From: Prorocentrum cordatum
Taxonomy: Eukaryota > Sar > Dinophyceae > Prorocentrales > Prorocentraceae
Direction of reading: 5' to 3'
NCBI GenBank assembly: GCA_963575745.1
Contig: CAUYUJ010019608.1
Location: 23,501 to 87,500 of the forward strand
Length of the DNA stretch: 64,000 nt
Under the pieces are notes generated by a model. The model saw nothing but the letters and a program-made list of their open reading frames with translations. It did no database searches and was not told the DNA's origin. Shown here piece by piece: positions 53,461 through 64,000 of this stretch (positions within the stretch are counted from its first letter, which is position 1; every line of letters begins with the position of its first letter). Position numbers and translations under genes: made by a program.

Positions 53461-53770
53461 TCATTCGTCGTCGTCGTCGCCATCGCCGGCGCCGTCGCCG
53501 CTCTCCCGCGTCGTCGTCGTCGTCGTCGTCGCCGTCGCTGTCGCCGTCACCGTCGCCGTCGACGTCGCCGCTCCCCTCCTGTCCCTGGGCCTGGGCCCTC
53601 CTCCTCAAGCGCGCCCACCAAAGCGAAACTGAGCAACGCCGCAATTGAGTTGGAGGGAAGCTCCTTCCGTTTGATCCCTTCCACGCCCGGGGGGGGGGCC
53701 GGGGGGGGGGCGTCGAGGGGGAGATCCTGGGTGGGTCCCAGGGCGGAATGCCATCCCCACCGGGGGGTCC
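53461..53770. repeat. CGTCGTCGC microsatellite plus copy 2 of a dispersed element
   Basis: The CGT run is followed by a segment with CCACCAAAGCGAAACTGAGC, ATTGAGTTGGAGGGAAGCTC and TTTGATCCCTTCCACGC. Related segments follow CGTCGC runs at 39525-39760 and 55515-55700. The shared order of microsatellite then unique segment shows one element in three copies. Confidence 0.7.
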
Positions 53771-53779
53771 GAGGGCTCT

Positions 53780-54420
53780 AAAACCCAAAACGGGCCAAGG
53801 GTGCTCCTGGAAGCCTCCAAAATGGTCCAAGAGGGCCGCGAATCGCCAAATTGTCCGTCGCAGGACCCACAGGCAGTCTCCAGACGGTCCAAGACACCTC
53901 CCAGACGCTCCATGAGGCCCCCGAGAGCACTACAAAAAGGGGCCCCAGCTTAAAATCAGTGATTTTCGGAACGTGTTTGAAAGATTTTGGTGTTCTCGCC
54001 TTCTTAGCTTCCCGACGCTTCAAGACGGCCCCAGAGGCCTCCACGATCGGCCCCAGATCGCCCCAAGATAGCCTCAGAAGTCTCCAAGAGGTCCCTGAAT
54101 CGATCCACGAGGGCCCCCAAACAGCCCAAGAAGCCTCCAAGACGGCCCAAGAGGCCCCAAAGCCAGCGTCCAGAGCGTGCCCACCACACAAGGGACTCGA
54201 AAGGAGCTTTGGAACCTTCGGCCCCAGAGCCTCCCAGGAGGCCCCAAGAGGACCCGAAAGGCCTCTCAAGAGGCCCCTAGAGGCCCCCAAGGGGCCCCAA
54301 GGAAGACCCAAGAGACCCTCAGAGGCTCCTAAGCGACCCCCCAGAGGATCTGGAGGACCCAAGAGGCAACCCCCTCCTCGTTCACCTGCTCCATCTCCCT
54401 GTACTCCTCGCATACAGGGT
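53780..54420. repeat. GGCCCCAAGAGG dispersed repeat block
   Basis: AGGCCCCAAGAGGCC-type steps, the same family as at 7.1-8.0 and 10.8-11.7 kb, with a unique patch at 53940-54010. A short further copy lies at 54835-54970. No gene is seen from 53780 to 55500. Confidence 0.75.
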
Positions 54421-55514
54421 CGGCGGCACCGGCAGTAAGGTCTTCACAATAAGCCAAAATAAAGACCGTGACAAAGCCCGTCTACAACGGATTAAACAGC
54501 AATGAACAGGGTTGCATGGGATCACGCCGCATCAACCCGGATTTCGACCGCGGATATGCCCGCGCCGATGCTGAACGCGACCTCAAAGGGTTTGCATCCT
54601 GAGCCAGTCCCAGCAGGGATGTCCGAGACAACAGCGTCGACTGGAACCGCAGAGACAGGACTCTTTGAGGGGCAACGACTGGGGTGGACTGGCAAAGGGG
54701 GGAACATCTCGATCTGGGATCGGCGTTACTTCGACAATAGATGGGCGATAGGATCCTGGTCGTGAATCCGCACGTTCCTGGGCTGGGGCCTCGCGGCCAC
54801 GCGGAGAGGCAAGAGTCCTCTCTGTTTCTCATGCAGAAGCGATCCAAAGCGGCCCCCAAAAGTCCCTCAATAAGCACCAAGAGGCCCGCGAGAGGCCCAA
54901 ACGAGTCCCAAAGATGGCCCTCAAGACGCTTCAAAACTGCCCCCAAGAGGCTCCGCACGACACCCAAACCTTCTCGGGGTCGGCGGACTGGCGTAAGCCT
55001 CTTGGATTCAAGCACTCCTCGCGGCCATGCTTGGTTAATATACATTCTCTGGTGCTGTGGTCTGACCACAGCGTGATTTTGTATGCGTCTACGGAGCAGC
55101 GAGGAGGCGAAGGAAGGGGCCCAGGGACACACAACTACACATTAGCCATGCATGTATGTACTTGTATGTACAATCCCATATTGCCAATACGCCTGCATAT
55201 GTTCTGGATGTTGGATCTCCCCAGCAAACTTCTTACAGTTTCCCATATTGTGGGGATCGACGTTTATGTGTCAGTATCAAACGTCACATCCTGAGCGCGA
55301 AGTCCGATGATGCGGGGGCAGTGCGTGATTACAACCACATCCAGGACGCCCCCTCGGGGATGGCCTGCGCATGGACGCAATCGTCAGAACACCCTGGGCG
55401 GCCAAATCGACCACGACCACAACCAGAGTGTTCATGTCGAGGTCGGCGGCTTCTCCCCCGAGGGGCCCTCCAGAAAAAATCCGCCGACCATGTCGGCGTT
55501 TGCGAGAGGCTGTT

Positions 55515-55745
55515 CCGTTTGAGTTATCGTCGTCGTCGCCGCTCCCCCTCAGGCGCTCCAGCCAGAAGGAAATCGAGTAACAGCGTGACGCAATCGAGTC
55601 GCATGGAAGTCTCTTCCCTTTCATCCATCCCCCGTTGGGGGGGGTGTCCCAGGAGGGAGCACCCCTCCCTGGGAGACGCTTTCGGCTCCAGAGCGTCAGC
55701 GTCGCCGCCGTCATCGCCGTCGTGGTCGTCGTCGTCGTTGCCCTT
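55515..55745. repeat. Copy 3 of the CGTCGTCGC-linked dispersed element
   Basis: CGTCGTCGTCGCCGCTCCCC is followed by CCAGCCAGAAGGAAATCGAG and TCGAGTCGCATGGAAGTCTC, parallel to the copies at 39.5 and 53.5 kb, and then by a second CGTCGTCG run at 55700-55740. Confidence 0.65.
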
Positions 55746-55904
55746 CAGGGTCGGCGGCACCGGCTGGAAGGCCTTCGCATGCAATCCACTTTGTTGTGGT
55801 TGTGGCTCTCTGTTGTGCCCAGAAACGGAGGCCGATGAGCGCTGCCGCCAGTGCCCTTCGGACCCCAAGGCTGGACGACCACTGGCAGGCCTGAGCTGGA
55901 TCCA

Positions 55905-56085
55905 ATCGCGGATCGGGCTGGAAACGGATCGGATCCCCAACGGATCGTTCCGAATCGAATCGGCATCGGATCGCCGCGCCTGGCTCTGGCTGAACCTGGC
56001 CGACGCCAGCGAACCGAACCGAATCGAGTCGGATCGGGTCGTAATCGCGGCCCCAGCGGGCGAATTGAATCGCATCGAATCGGAT
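55905..56085. repeat. GGATCGGAATCG imperfect repeat
   Basis: Many overlapping GGATCGG, GAATCGA and CGAACCGAA steps over about 180 bases. It has no stable unit length and no coding signal. Confidence 0.7.
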
Positions 56086-58430
56086 CGCAGCCGCCCAGAC
56101 TAGACCGAGACGAGGGCAAGATGCGGCCAAGTCCACATGAGAGTAACTGAAGAATCTCTGAGTCGGCGGGCGCGGAGGTACCCTTACTTGAAAAACCACC
56201 CATCTTTCTGATCGTGTCCGACCGCACTGTGGTCTTCCCCACCCCCGTGGGCGAGAAACATGTCCGCATCCGCGGCCTCGCGGGCCGGGCCCCTGGGCCG
56301 CCACCCCACGGATACGGGGCGTTGTGTCGCGGATCTCCCGCGCGCGACGTGTCCGTGCGACCACGCATCCGCTATGTACGGCCGAAGGGTCAGGTCAGCA
56401 GACACCCAGGCACGGGCGTCACGGAGTGCAACCACTCTGCGCGCTGCAACCGCGCGTTTCCACCGCCCCCCCCCTTGATGCACTCCCTTGACGCCACTGC
56501 CTTGATGCACTCCGTGACGTCCCCTTTTCCGGTGGTCCTGCAAAGGAGGGCGCTCTCTGACCCTCAGCCCTGCAACCCCAGACATTTTTTTGGTCTGCGC
56601 GTCGAGAGCGGGCCTCTTGCGGTTAAGAGCTAGGAGGGGCGCGCAAAGCACTCATTGGGGAGACAGGGCGCGGGTGGGCGGGGCCTCAGGCGGCCGGAGG
56701 GCACGGGGTGCAGGCGGTGCCGAAGAGCTTGCACAGGAAAATGTACGCCTTGGACAGGAGCCGGAGGCGAAGTCCCGGAGGGAGAGCGAAGTGGTGTTGC
56801 CGTCGACGGCGCGTCAAAATCACCATCCTCGAGTGCTGCTGCAACCCCAGACATGCGACGTCCTGATTTTTCAGGACGGCCTCCCTGGAATTCCCGACCC
56901 TTTCCCAGGGGCCTGTTTTTCGTCCTGAATCGTTTTTTGACGGTCCCGAGACCCGGCGAGGGCCACCCCCGGGGCCGAAAATAGCCAACAACCTCCCGTC
57001 CTGATTTTTTTACGACGCGATCATGTCTGGGACCGCATCCGCGGGATCGCGCCCTGGACTCCAGACCGCGAGGGTGAGGGTACAGACACGCTCGCCGCGA
57101 GCGGCCCCTGGGCTGCGTACGGCGGTGCCGCCGAAGGAGCGGCCTAGGGCCAGGCAGGCCAGCCCCCCACACGCCCCCGCCCCCCCTCTGGAGCAGGGAC
57201 CGCCAGTGGCGGCATGCCTCTAGGCTCAGGTCGGGCGTGTCCCCCTACAGGCGGCTTCTGGGCGACAAAATAGGAATACGAAAACAAATACATCAAACAA
57301 TGGGCAAGCAAAAACCATCAACAAATCGTCCCCATACAATTTTTGACTGTATTTGAAGATTCCTCCTGTGGAGGGAGCTGCCCGACTTAACTCTAGGCCT
57401 ACCGCGACATCTTCTCATAACAGAAGGATGCTCTCAGAGCACAAACAACGCTCGCGTAACATAAGAGTCGATGCGCGAAAGCAAGACGGTCTCAACCAAA
57501 AGTGTTCCGAGAACGTTTCCTGCAGACCGCAGCAGGTCCTGAGAGCACTCTCAGGTGGGCCCACACGTTAGCCAGGACGCTTCGGCACTGCTTGACTCCC
57601 AGGGCTCATCCTGGCAAGCATTTCGAGCCGCGTCCAGCCGCGGTGACGAGGACCTCCAAAAGCGCCCGCAGCGGCGTCGTCGTCGTCGTCGTTCTCGTCG
57701 TCGTCGTTCTCGTCGTCGTCGTCGTCCCCTGGCGCCTGGCTCCTGCCGGCTGCCCATCTGGGGGAGGGCCATGATCAGCCTGCCGGGGCCGGGGCCGTGC
57801 GAACGGGGTCCGCCCACGGGATTCGCATACTGTGCGCAAAAGCCTTGGAGGGGAGCGAAGGTCCTGTGCCGCAGGTTTGGTGCACCATATTCCTTCCCTG
57901 GGGCGTCGTTTTTTTGTAGAGCGGTAGGTCTGACTGGGGCGAGGGCGGAGGTATGCAACAGATCTTCAGGATGGGGAGGGGCGGTAGCTCCTTCGGAGGC
58001 GAGGGGGGACGTCGAAGGCAGAGAAAGGGAAATGCAAAGGGGGCCCTGAGATCTCGCCGTTGCAATTTTTCACAGGATGAAAAGCCGGTCCCAGAGAAGG
58101 GGTTCAGACCTCACGACGTTGGGGTCTGGGTCTCTTCACCCCTGTTTCCCCCGATCCTCCCCTCCTGCCGCACCAGCGGGATGAAACGAGGCAAGGGCAG
58201 CGGTATCGGCACCCTTTCCCTGACTCCCTCTCCTCCCAATGTCTTCCCCCGCCGCCTCCCACTGAGGATCGTAATCATCGACAGGGCCAGGTGCATCTCT
58301 CCAGCGCGGAGCTTTTTGGAACTGTTTGGACGACGTCGCATGCAAGTGGCACGGGCGGCACATCGGTATTCGTGGCCAACTGCACAATAGGTCGTGGCCA
58401 ACTGCACAACAAGCGGGCAGAGTGCTTTCG
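56086..58430. other. Gene-poor stretch with one repeat copy and a CGT run
   Basis: 56860-57025 is the second copy of the CGTTTTTTGACGGTCCCG element. A CGTCGT run lies at 57676-57725. A minus-strand frame near 56210-56270 reads SPTGVGKTTVRSDTIRK, a Walker-A-like string without supporting context. No gene is supportable. Confidence 0.5.
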
Positions 58431-58439
58431 TTTACGGGG

Positions 58440-59260
58440 GAGAAGGAGGAGGAAGGGGAAGAAGAGGAGAGAGAGGAAGAGGAGGAACAAGAAGAAGAGG
58501 AGAAGGGCGAGAAGGAGGAGGAGGAGGAGGAAGAATTGTTGGTTACCCGCAGAATCAAACACGTTCGTCGACCATCCGTGAGTCCGTGGCGGCGAGCGGC
58601 CCGCAAGCGGGCACACGCCCAATTGGGAGGATGGGGCGGAGGAGGAGGAGGAGGAGGAGTGACTACCTACCAGACCCGAAGACCCGAATTTCGGGTTGGG
58701 GGGGGATGGGCTCCACATGTGTTTTTTCTATGTTCCCCGACCACCCCCCCCACTGGAAAAGGAGGGCAAATTGAAGCCTTCGGGTTGGGTTGGGGTGGTT
58801 TGATAGGTGGTGAAGGAGGAGGCGGCGGCGGCGGCGGCGGCGGAGCGCGCTTCTCCCTGATTCGCATCATTTGTTCCTCTCCCTCCCGCTGCATCGACGA
58901 GGGCGGCCAAACGGCGGCCCACCAACTGGGACGCCTGCGCTGCTCGGGCGTGATGGCATCCAGGAGCAGCATCTCGTGCCTGCGGAGGGCGCCGGGCCGC
59001 AAGAGAGGGGGAGAGGAGGAGCGAGGAGTAAGGGGAGGGGAAGGGGGAGGATCGAGGAGGATCGAGGGGGAGAATGGGGGAGCAGACGGAGGCGTGGGAC
59101 GGACGCTCTCGCTGGCAAGGATCGGGGGTCGAGGATGAGCAGCGAGGAGGAAGAGGAGGAGCGAGGAGGAAGGGGAGGGGAAGGAGGGGGATCGAGGAGG
59201 ATCGAGGGGGAGAATGGGGGAGCAGACGGAGGCGTGGGACGGACGCTCTTGCTCACGCGC
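58440..59260. repeat. GGAGGA-rich block with a ~145-bp tandem duplication
   Basis: Purine-rich GAGGAGGAAGAGG runs (58440-58660) and a GGCGGC run (58822-58842) precede two copies of a segment with AGGATCGAGGAGGATCGAGG, GGGAGAATGGGGGAGCAGAC and GGAGGCGTGGGACGGACGCT, at about 59045 and about 59190. Confidence 0.8.
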
Positions 59261-59324
59261 GCTGGGTCGGGGGCTTCTCCACAAGCGGAGAGGGCGCCGT
59301 GGCTCCCGAGCGAAGAGGGGACAC

Positions 59325-59634
59325 TCAGCACCGCTGGGCTGAGGGATCCGCCCCTCAGCACTACCACCACGTCGATTCCTCCTCCTACCCTCCTCTGCCT
59401 CTCCTGTTTCCTGGGAGAGGGAGGGGGTGAGGGAGGCAGTGGTGGTGTATAGTTGTGGGCCCCCCATCTCTGGAGCATCCTGGCGCCCCTCCCCCATGGC
59501 CGACCTCGACCTCCAGCGGTGATGACCTGCGCGCGGCGCTCGATGTCGAATGCCGCGCGCAGGGCATCCCTGCTGGAGGTCGAGGTCGGCCATGAAGGGT
59601 GCGCCAGGGGCGGTTCCCTCAGCCCAGTGGTGCT
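59325..59634. repeat. Nested inverted repeat (hairpin element)
   Basis: Inner arms: CCATGGCCGACCTCGACCTC at 59496 pairs with GAGGTCGAGGTCGGCCATG at 59576. A second stem inside pairs CTGCGCGCGGC (59528) with GCCGCGCGCAG (59551). Outer arms: GCTGGGCTGAGGGATCCGCC near 59333 pairs with GGCGGTTCCCTCAGCCCA near 59607. The nested symmetry suggests a foldback element or a structured RNA. Confidence 0.75.
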
Positions 59635-60139
59635 AATCGTCTCTTCTTCGCCCATGGCAGGCATCGAGCATTCGAGCTAAAACTAAGTGGTGAGAGCTGG
59701 TGCAGCGCGAGCGCGGTGCCAAGATTGAATGGGGGCAAGGCCGCATGGGGGAGAAGGTTCGGAAGTCTCGTGAGAACGACTGAGGAACTCAGGTGGATCA
59801 AAATCGGGATCAATCCGGTTTATGCTGGACGAAAACCACGTACTCAACGCCGATGCTGGATGTCATCTCCCAGGAGTTGCATCCAAAACCCGGGGAGGGG
59901 GGAGGGAGAGCCATGAGGAATTGGGCAACGAACAGGAGACGATTGTCCATACCGCCATCCAAGAAGAAGCGGCGGAAACGGCAAGCCCTGGGGTGAGGAT
60001 GGCTCTCAAGCCCGATCAAATCCGAGCAAATTTGGGACGTCACCTCGCACCACAGCTGTTACCTGGCGGGGGTGGCACCCAGGCAGCACTGCGCTGCGTG
60101 TAGATTGCGTTCTAAAGCGAGGTCAAGGGGGAAGAGAGG

Positions 60140-60200
60140 AAGGAGGAGGAGGAGGAGGAGGAGGAGGAGGAGGAGGAGGAGGAGGAGGAGGAGGAGGAGC
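60140..60200. repeat. GGA trinucleotide microsatellite
   Basis: A run of about 17 GGA triplets. The flanking 59640-60700 holds no supportable gene. Confidence 0.95.
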
Positions 60201-60699
60201 CCTCACGGGAGAAAGACTCCCAGGAGAGAAAAAACTGAAAGCGGTGAGCGGATGCGTGCATGTATGCGCGCTTGCGTCCAAATGTGGGCGCGCCCGTAGG
60301 TGAATGCGACGCGCAATTCGTCCAGCAGCCGTACTGAAGGAAACAAGATAGCGGTTTCTGTATAATTTCAGCGACAGCGGCCATCAGCATCCCTGGCCGC
60401 CCCCCCTACACCGCCAAGGTAACCTCACGATTCGTGCTGACCTCCGCGCTGGCTTTGGTTATTCCTGGGCATTCCCAGACGGCGCCGGCGCGAAACGTGA
60501 CGTCACTGGGCCTCCGCCTCCCTCCCCCCCCCGTTAACGCCCGCCTGGGAAAGCAAAGCAAAGCTCTCCCGGGAGAGGGCACACGAGCCTCGGAGAAAAA
60601 AAGCGAACACTCATGCCGCACTCATCTGTCAACGCCTCCCCCTCCCCCCAGTGTTCAAAGTTGGCGGTGGGTCTGATGAGTTGCACCTCGACTGCACCT

Positions 60700-61470
60700 C
60701 GATCGCAGTCTCCCACACGCTTTGTGGCCCAATGGTGAGCTCCACCGAAGGACCCAAAAGGCTGCGTTCGCACGCCGCCGCTCCCATCAATGTGGCACAC
60801 CCCTCGCACGTTCCGTAGCACCACATGGGAACTCCACCTAAGGTCCCAAAAGGCTGCGTTCGCATGCCGCCACCCCGCTCACCCTAGCTGTGGTGCATCT
60901 TTCACACGTTTCGTCGCCCCATCGGATGCCCCACCGAAGCCCCCAGTTGCTGCGTTCGCATGCCGCCACCCTCCTCACGTTGTCATTCCCTCACACGCTT
61001 CGTGGCCCCATAGGGAGCTCCAACTAAGGCCCCAGTGGCTGCGTTCGCATGCTGCCCCCCCCTCACGTTGGCACAATTCTCGTACGCTTCGTGGCCTCAT
61101 AGGGAGCTGGGGCGAAGGCGCCAGTGGCTGCGTTCGCATGTCGCCGCCCGCATCACGTTGGCACACCCTTCACACATTTCGTGGCCCCATCGGGAGATCC
61201 ACTGGTTGCGCTCTCATGCCGCCCCCCCCCTACTCTGGGACACCCCTCACGCGCTTCGTGGCCCCACAGGGTGCTCCACCGAAGGCCCCAATCACTGCGT
61301 TCGCACGCCGCCACCCCCACTACTTGGGCACACGCCTCACACGCTTCGCGGCCCTATAAGAAGCTCCACCTAAGTCAGGCCCCAATGGCTGCGTTCGCAT
61401 GCCGCCACCCCCATCACGATGACACACCCCTCACACGTTTCGCGGCCACATAAGGAGCACCACCTGAGGC
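60700..61470. repeat. Tandem array of ~90-bp units
   Basis: About eight units share GGCTGCGTTCGCATGCCGCC, then CCCTCACACGCTTCGTGGCC, then CCATAGGGAGCTCCACCGAA. Copies differ by 10-20 percent and by small indels. Peptides such as AAFACRHP recur in rotating frames, so it is non-coding. 61480-62640 has short GTGGTGC- and CGACGTGG-type steps and no gene. Confidence 0.9.
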
Positions 61471-62644
61471 CCCAGTGGCTGCGTCCGCATGTCTCCTGCC
61501 ACTCCCCCGGGCGACCGTCAGCTGCAACGGGTTACATCGGCATGTCGCACGTATCGTCTGACCTCCGCGCCCCCAGCAGGCAGCGCCAGCATGGCGGCCC
61601 CGCCCTTCCTCGGCGCCCCATTCAAGCGCTTCATGGCCCCATAGGGAGCTACACCGAAGCCAGTTCTCACACCTGCATATGGCTGGGTCCTTCGCCAGGA
61701 TAAATTGTTTTCGGTGCACCCAATTTTGGAATCCTGAAAAAAACGGGCGGTGTTTGACTGAGTTCGGCAAGCAGGCACGACGACGCGCGCGCGTGTGCAC
61801 TTCGTCCCAGTTGCTGCTAAGGATGTGTGGGAACTGCTGAATTTGGATGCACGGGTGCGCGCGCATAGAACTGTTTGCAGAGGGTAAAGGGGGGCAACGA
61901 ACGTATGCCTGGGATGATACGGATTCATAATTCGGATGGACAATGGGGCATAGCCGAACACACATTGCAATATGATAAGGTGACGCGTGAAGTCTGGGGG
62001 GGAGGTAGATCCTAACAATATTCTGGAGAACAAGTGAACCTCTGTGATGGTGCACAATATATGCGGGGCTATCGACGTGGTGCAACAGATGTGGTGCGAT
62101 ATATGTGGTGCGAGCTACGTGGAGCAACGTATGTTAATCCGGCGACGACGTAGCAGACAGACCGACACCCAGGCTCAAAACGTGCGGCGACGAGGCGGTG
62201 ACGGCACGGACATAGCTGCCAGACCGACACCCAGGCCCATTTCCTTCAACAATAAATCAGAACCCCTAATGGCAAGCAATGCTCGGGGAATCGATCTGTA
62301 CACGGAATATCATACGCACCTCTCCGAGGGAGTAAAGCTCATAGGCGATTCTGGTTAAAACTCCAGATGGTGTTTTCCTGGCCGCTACGCTAGGGACTAC
62401 CGTCACGTCAAGCTTCTGAAAACCGGTGGTTTCTTCCACGCAGATCGTGACGTCCAGGTCAACTAAGCAAAACTGTTTGTGTATCTTTTAACAAAATCCC
62501 TGGCAGAAACCCGCCGGGATTCACTGACTTTGAGCCCGATTCTCTGGAAATGCCTCCAAACATCGAGCCCCTGCTGAAAACGATTATTCGGGAAAAAAGG
62601 CGTTTGGCCTGAGACATCAACCCAGAATCGAGCCCCGACGTGCG

Positions 62645-62788
62645 ACACACACACACACACACACACACATAGAACACGCGCAGCGCACACACACAGACAC
62701 TTGTTAGGGCGGTCGCGGCCTCGCGCGCAGCGACGAGGCGGAGCAAGTCGACAGTAGCGGGCAACGCGCGCGGCCGACACACACACAC

Positions 62789-62819
<31 letters not shown>

Positions 62820-62937
62820 GATGTGTATATATATGTACATAAATGTGTATACATACACAACACACATGAGAACACACCACGCACAACACACATAACACAA
62901 ACAACACCGACAACAAACACAAAATTGGCACGGGGAC

Positions 62938-62980
<43 letters not shown>

Positions 62981-62987
62981 GCACACA

Positions 62988-63058
<71 letters not shown>

Positions 63059-63290
63059 CGCACGCGCGCGCGCGCGCGCGCACGCGCACGCGCACGCGCA
63101 CGCGCACGCGCACGCGCACGCGCACGCGCACGCACGCGCACGCACACGCACACGCACACGCACACGCACACGCACACGCACACGCACACGCACACGCACA
63201 CGCACACGCACACGCACACGCACACGCACACGCACACGCACACGCACACACACGCACACGCACACACACACACACGCACAACACAGCCTA
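62645..63290. repeat. CA, TA and CGCA microsatellites
   Basis: CA run (62645-62672), TA run (62790-62830), CA run (62940-62975), ACGC run (62976-63060), GC/CGCACG run (63060-63130) and CACACG run (63130-63280). Frames are Thr-His, Cys-Val or Arg-Ala repeats. Confidence 0.95.
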
Positions 63291-63450
63291 CATATGCGAC
63301 ACACGCACAGTGTTTGGCGGTCGCGGGCGGCCTCGCGCGCAGTATCGAGGCGGACAAACTCGAACAGACGGAGGCGGGCAAGCGCATGCAGCACAGGCGG
63401 TCGCTCTATCGCGGACAAACTCGCGACGGACAAGCGCATGCACCACAGAC
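62700..63450. repeat. GCGGTCGCGGCCTCGCGCGCAG repeat copies
   Basis: A GCGGTCGCGGCCTCGCGCGC segment followed by CGAGGCGGA lies at about 62708 and again, with small changes, at about 63317. GCGGACAAACTCG occurs at about 63350 and 63410. These copies flank the dinucleotide arrays and suggest one duplicated unit that contained the microsatellite. Confidence 0.65.
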
Positions 63451-63451
63451 A

Positions 63452-63480
63452 TTTTATATATATATATATATATATATACA
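63452..63480. repeat. TA microsatellite
   Basis: A pure TA run of about 28 bases, matching the one at 62790-62830. Confidence 0.95.
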
Positions 63481-63683
63481 TTTGGCGTCACGACCCCGCG
63501 CGCGGCGACGCGGCGTCGACAGCCGGGTACGGGTAGTGTGAAGCGCACGCGTCCACACCTGGCCGAGCACGCAGAGACCGCCCAGGGTTGCACAGTCCGC
63601 GGCACCCATGACCCATGACCATCCAGGCATGGATGGCGGGGAGGGCGGGGAGTAGACGAGACTACGGTGAGGGTGGACGGTGC

Positions 63684-63810
63684 ACACACACACACACACA
63701 CGACGCACACACACAGCACACATAACAAACACAAAACGCAAAACGCACATAACGCACAACACACGACACACACGCAAGACGCAATACGCAACACGCGCAC
63801 ATTGCACACC
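63684..63810. repeat. CA/ACACG microsatellite
   Basis: CA repeats grading into ACGCA and AACACA steps. The last 190 bases of the window show no feature. Confidence 0.9.
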
Positions 63811-64000
63811 ACACTCAACTCCTGCAGATGTGCTTGTATGGGCCTGGGCACGCACGTGCCACTGGATTACATGTTACCGAAACAACGCTTGCCCTTGCGG
63901 ACCCTTGCTGGACTTATCAGGAACTAGGCCCGTCTGTTGGCCCGGCGGCCCCGCTCCCGTCCGTCGCCACCGACTTGTTCCCAAATGAGAGGCTCGTCTA

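Noticed and set aside
56205-56280. Walker-A-like string SPTGVGKTTVRSDTIRK on the minus strand
   Set aside because: No Walker B, no adjoining conserved sequence and no second exon could be found; likely chance, though an exon remnant cannot be excluded.
62459-63481. 340-residue Cys/Val/Arg-rich protein
   Set aside because: Pure translation of CA and CGCA microsatellites.
1-64000. Dinoflagellate spliced-leader relics at gene 5' ends
   Set aside because: I looked for the spliced-leader core CCATTTTGGCTCAAG on both strands and saw no copy, so no gene here can be called a recycled cDNA on that basis.

Overview
The window looks like nuclear DNA of a dinoflagellate. This is an inference from (i) several predicted proteins that resemble multicopy families I associate with dinoflagellate gene sets, (ii) about ten gene-like stretches between 1.8 and 41 kb that all read on the minus strand, as in dinoflagellate unidirectional gene clusters, (iii) GC-rich DNA packed with microsatellites, minisatellites and inverted repeats, and (iv) introns that do not all have GT donors. 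No spliced-leader relic, rRNA, tRNA, bacterial operon or CRISPR was recognised. Many of the longest open frames (Arg-rich, Val/Leu-rich, Met-rich, His-Thr-Gln-Thr-Tyr) are only translated repeats.

Layout. 0-1.8 kb: GAC microsatellites and polypyrimidine DNA. 1.8-3.2 kb: a transposase-like family member. 4.7-9.0 kb: a multi-exon gene with two introns placed by reading-frame continuity; the larger holds one arm of an ~0.88 kb inverted duplication whose other arm is at 10.8-11.7 kb. 11.7-12.8 kb: a possibly methyltransferase-like dinoflagellate family with two homopolymer frameshifts. 13-16 kb: microsatellites and tandem repeats. 16.4-19.1 kb: two genes, one largely built of short peptide repeats. 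19.7-20.9 kb: an unrecognised gene. 21-25.7 kb: palindromic modules, a satellite of ~175-bp units, a CAGCCT array and an 83-bp array. 25.9-29 kb: a ~1000-residue gene. 29.2-34.6 kb: ATGTTAG/GAGCTCC palindromes around another gene. 34.6-38.25 kb: a BED/hAT-like multi-exon gene. 40.3-41 kb: a short broken gene. 42.9-47.1 kb: a 4-kb minisatellite that switches strand at 46.24 kb. 47-64 kb: almost only repeats, with no gene I can support.

Two signals cut across the genes. First, the minus-strand reading frames are interrupted by about 18 stop codons that are all TAG; TGA or TAA mostly appears where the frame or its coding character ends. UAG may be read through or decoded in these genes, or these are decayed copies with a biased mutation. 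Second, a 9-11 base motif, CTGNAACAG on the minus strand (usually GCTGNAACAGC), occurs 21 times between 26.4 and 38.2 kb, always in the transcribed orientation. At several places it sits where the reading frame changes, so it may be an unusual splice donor or introner end. I regard these two signals as the best candidates for something new.
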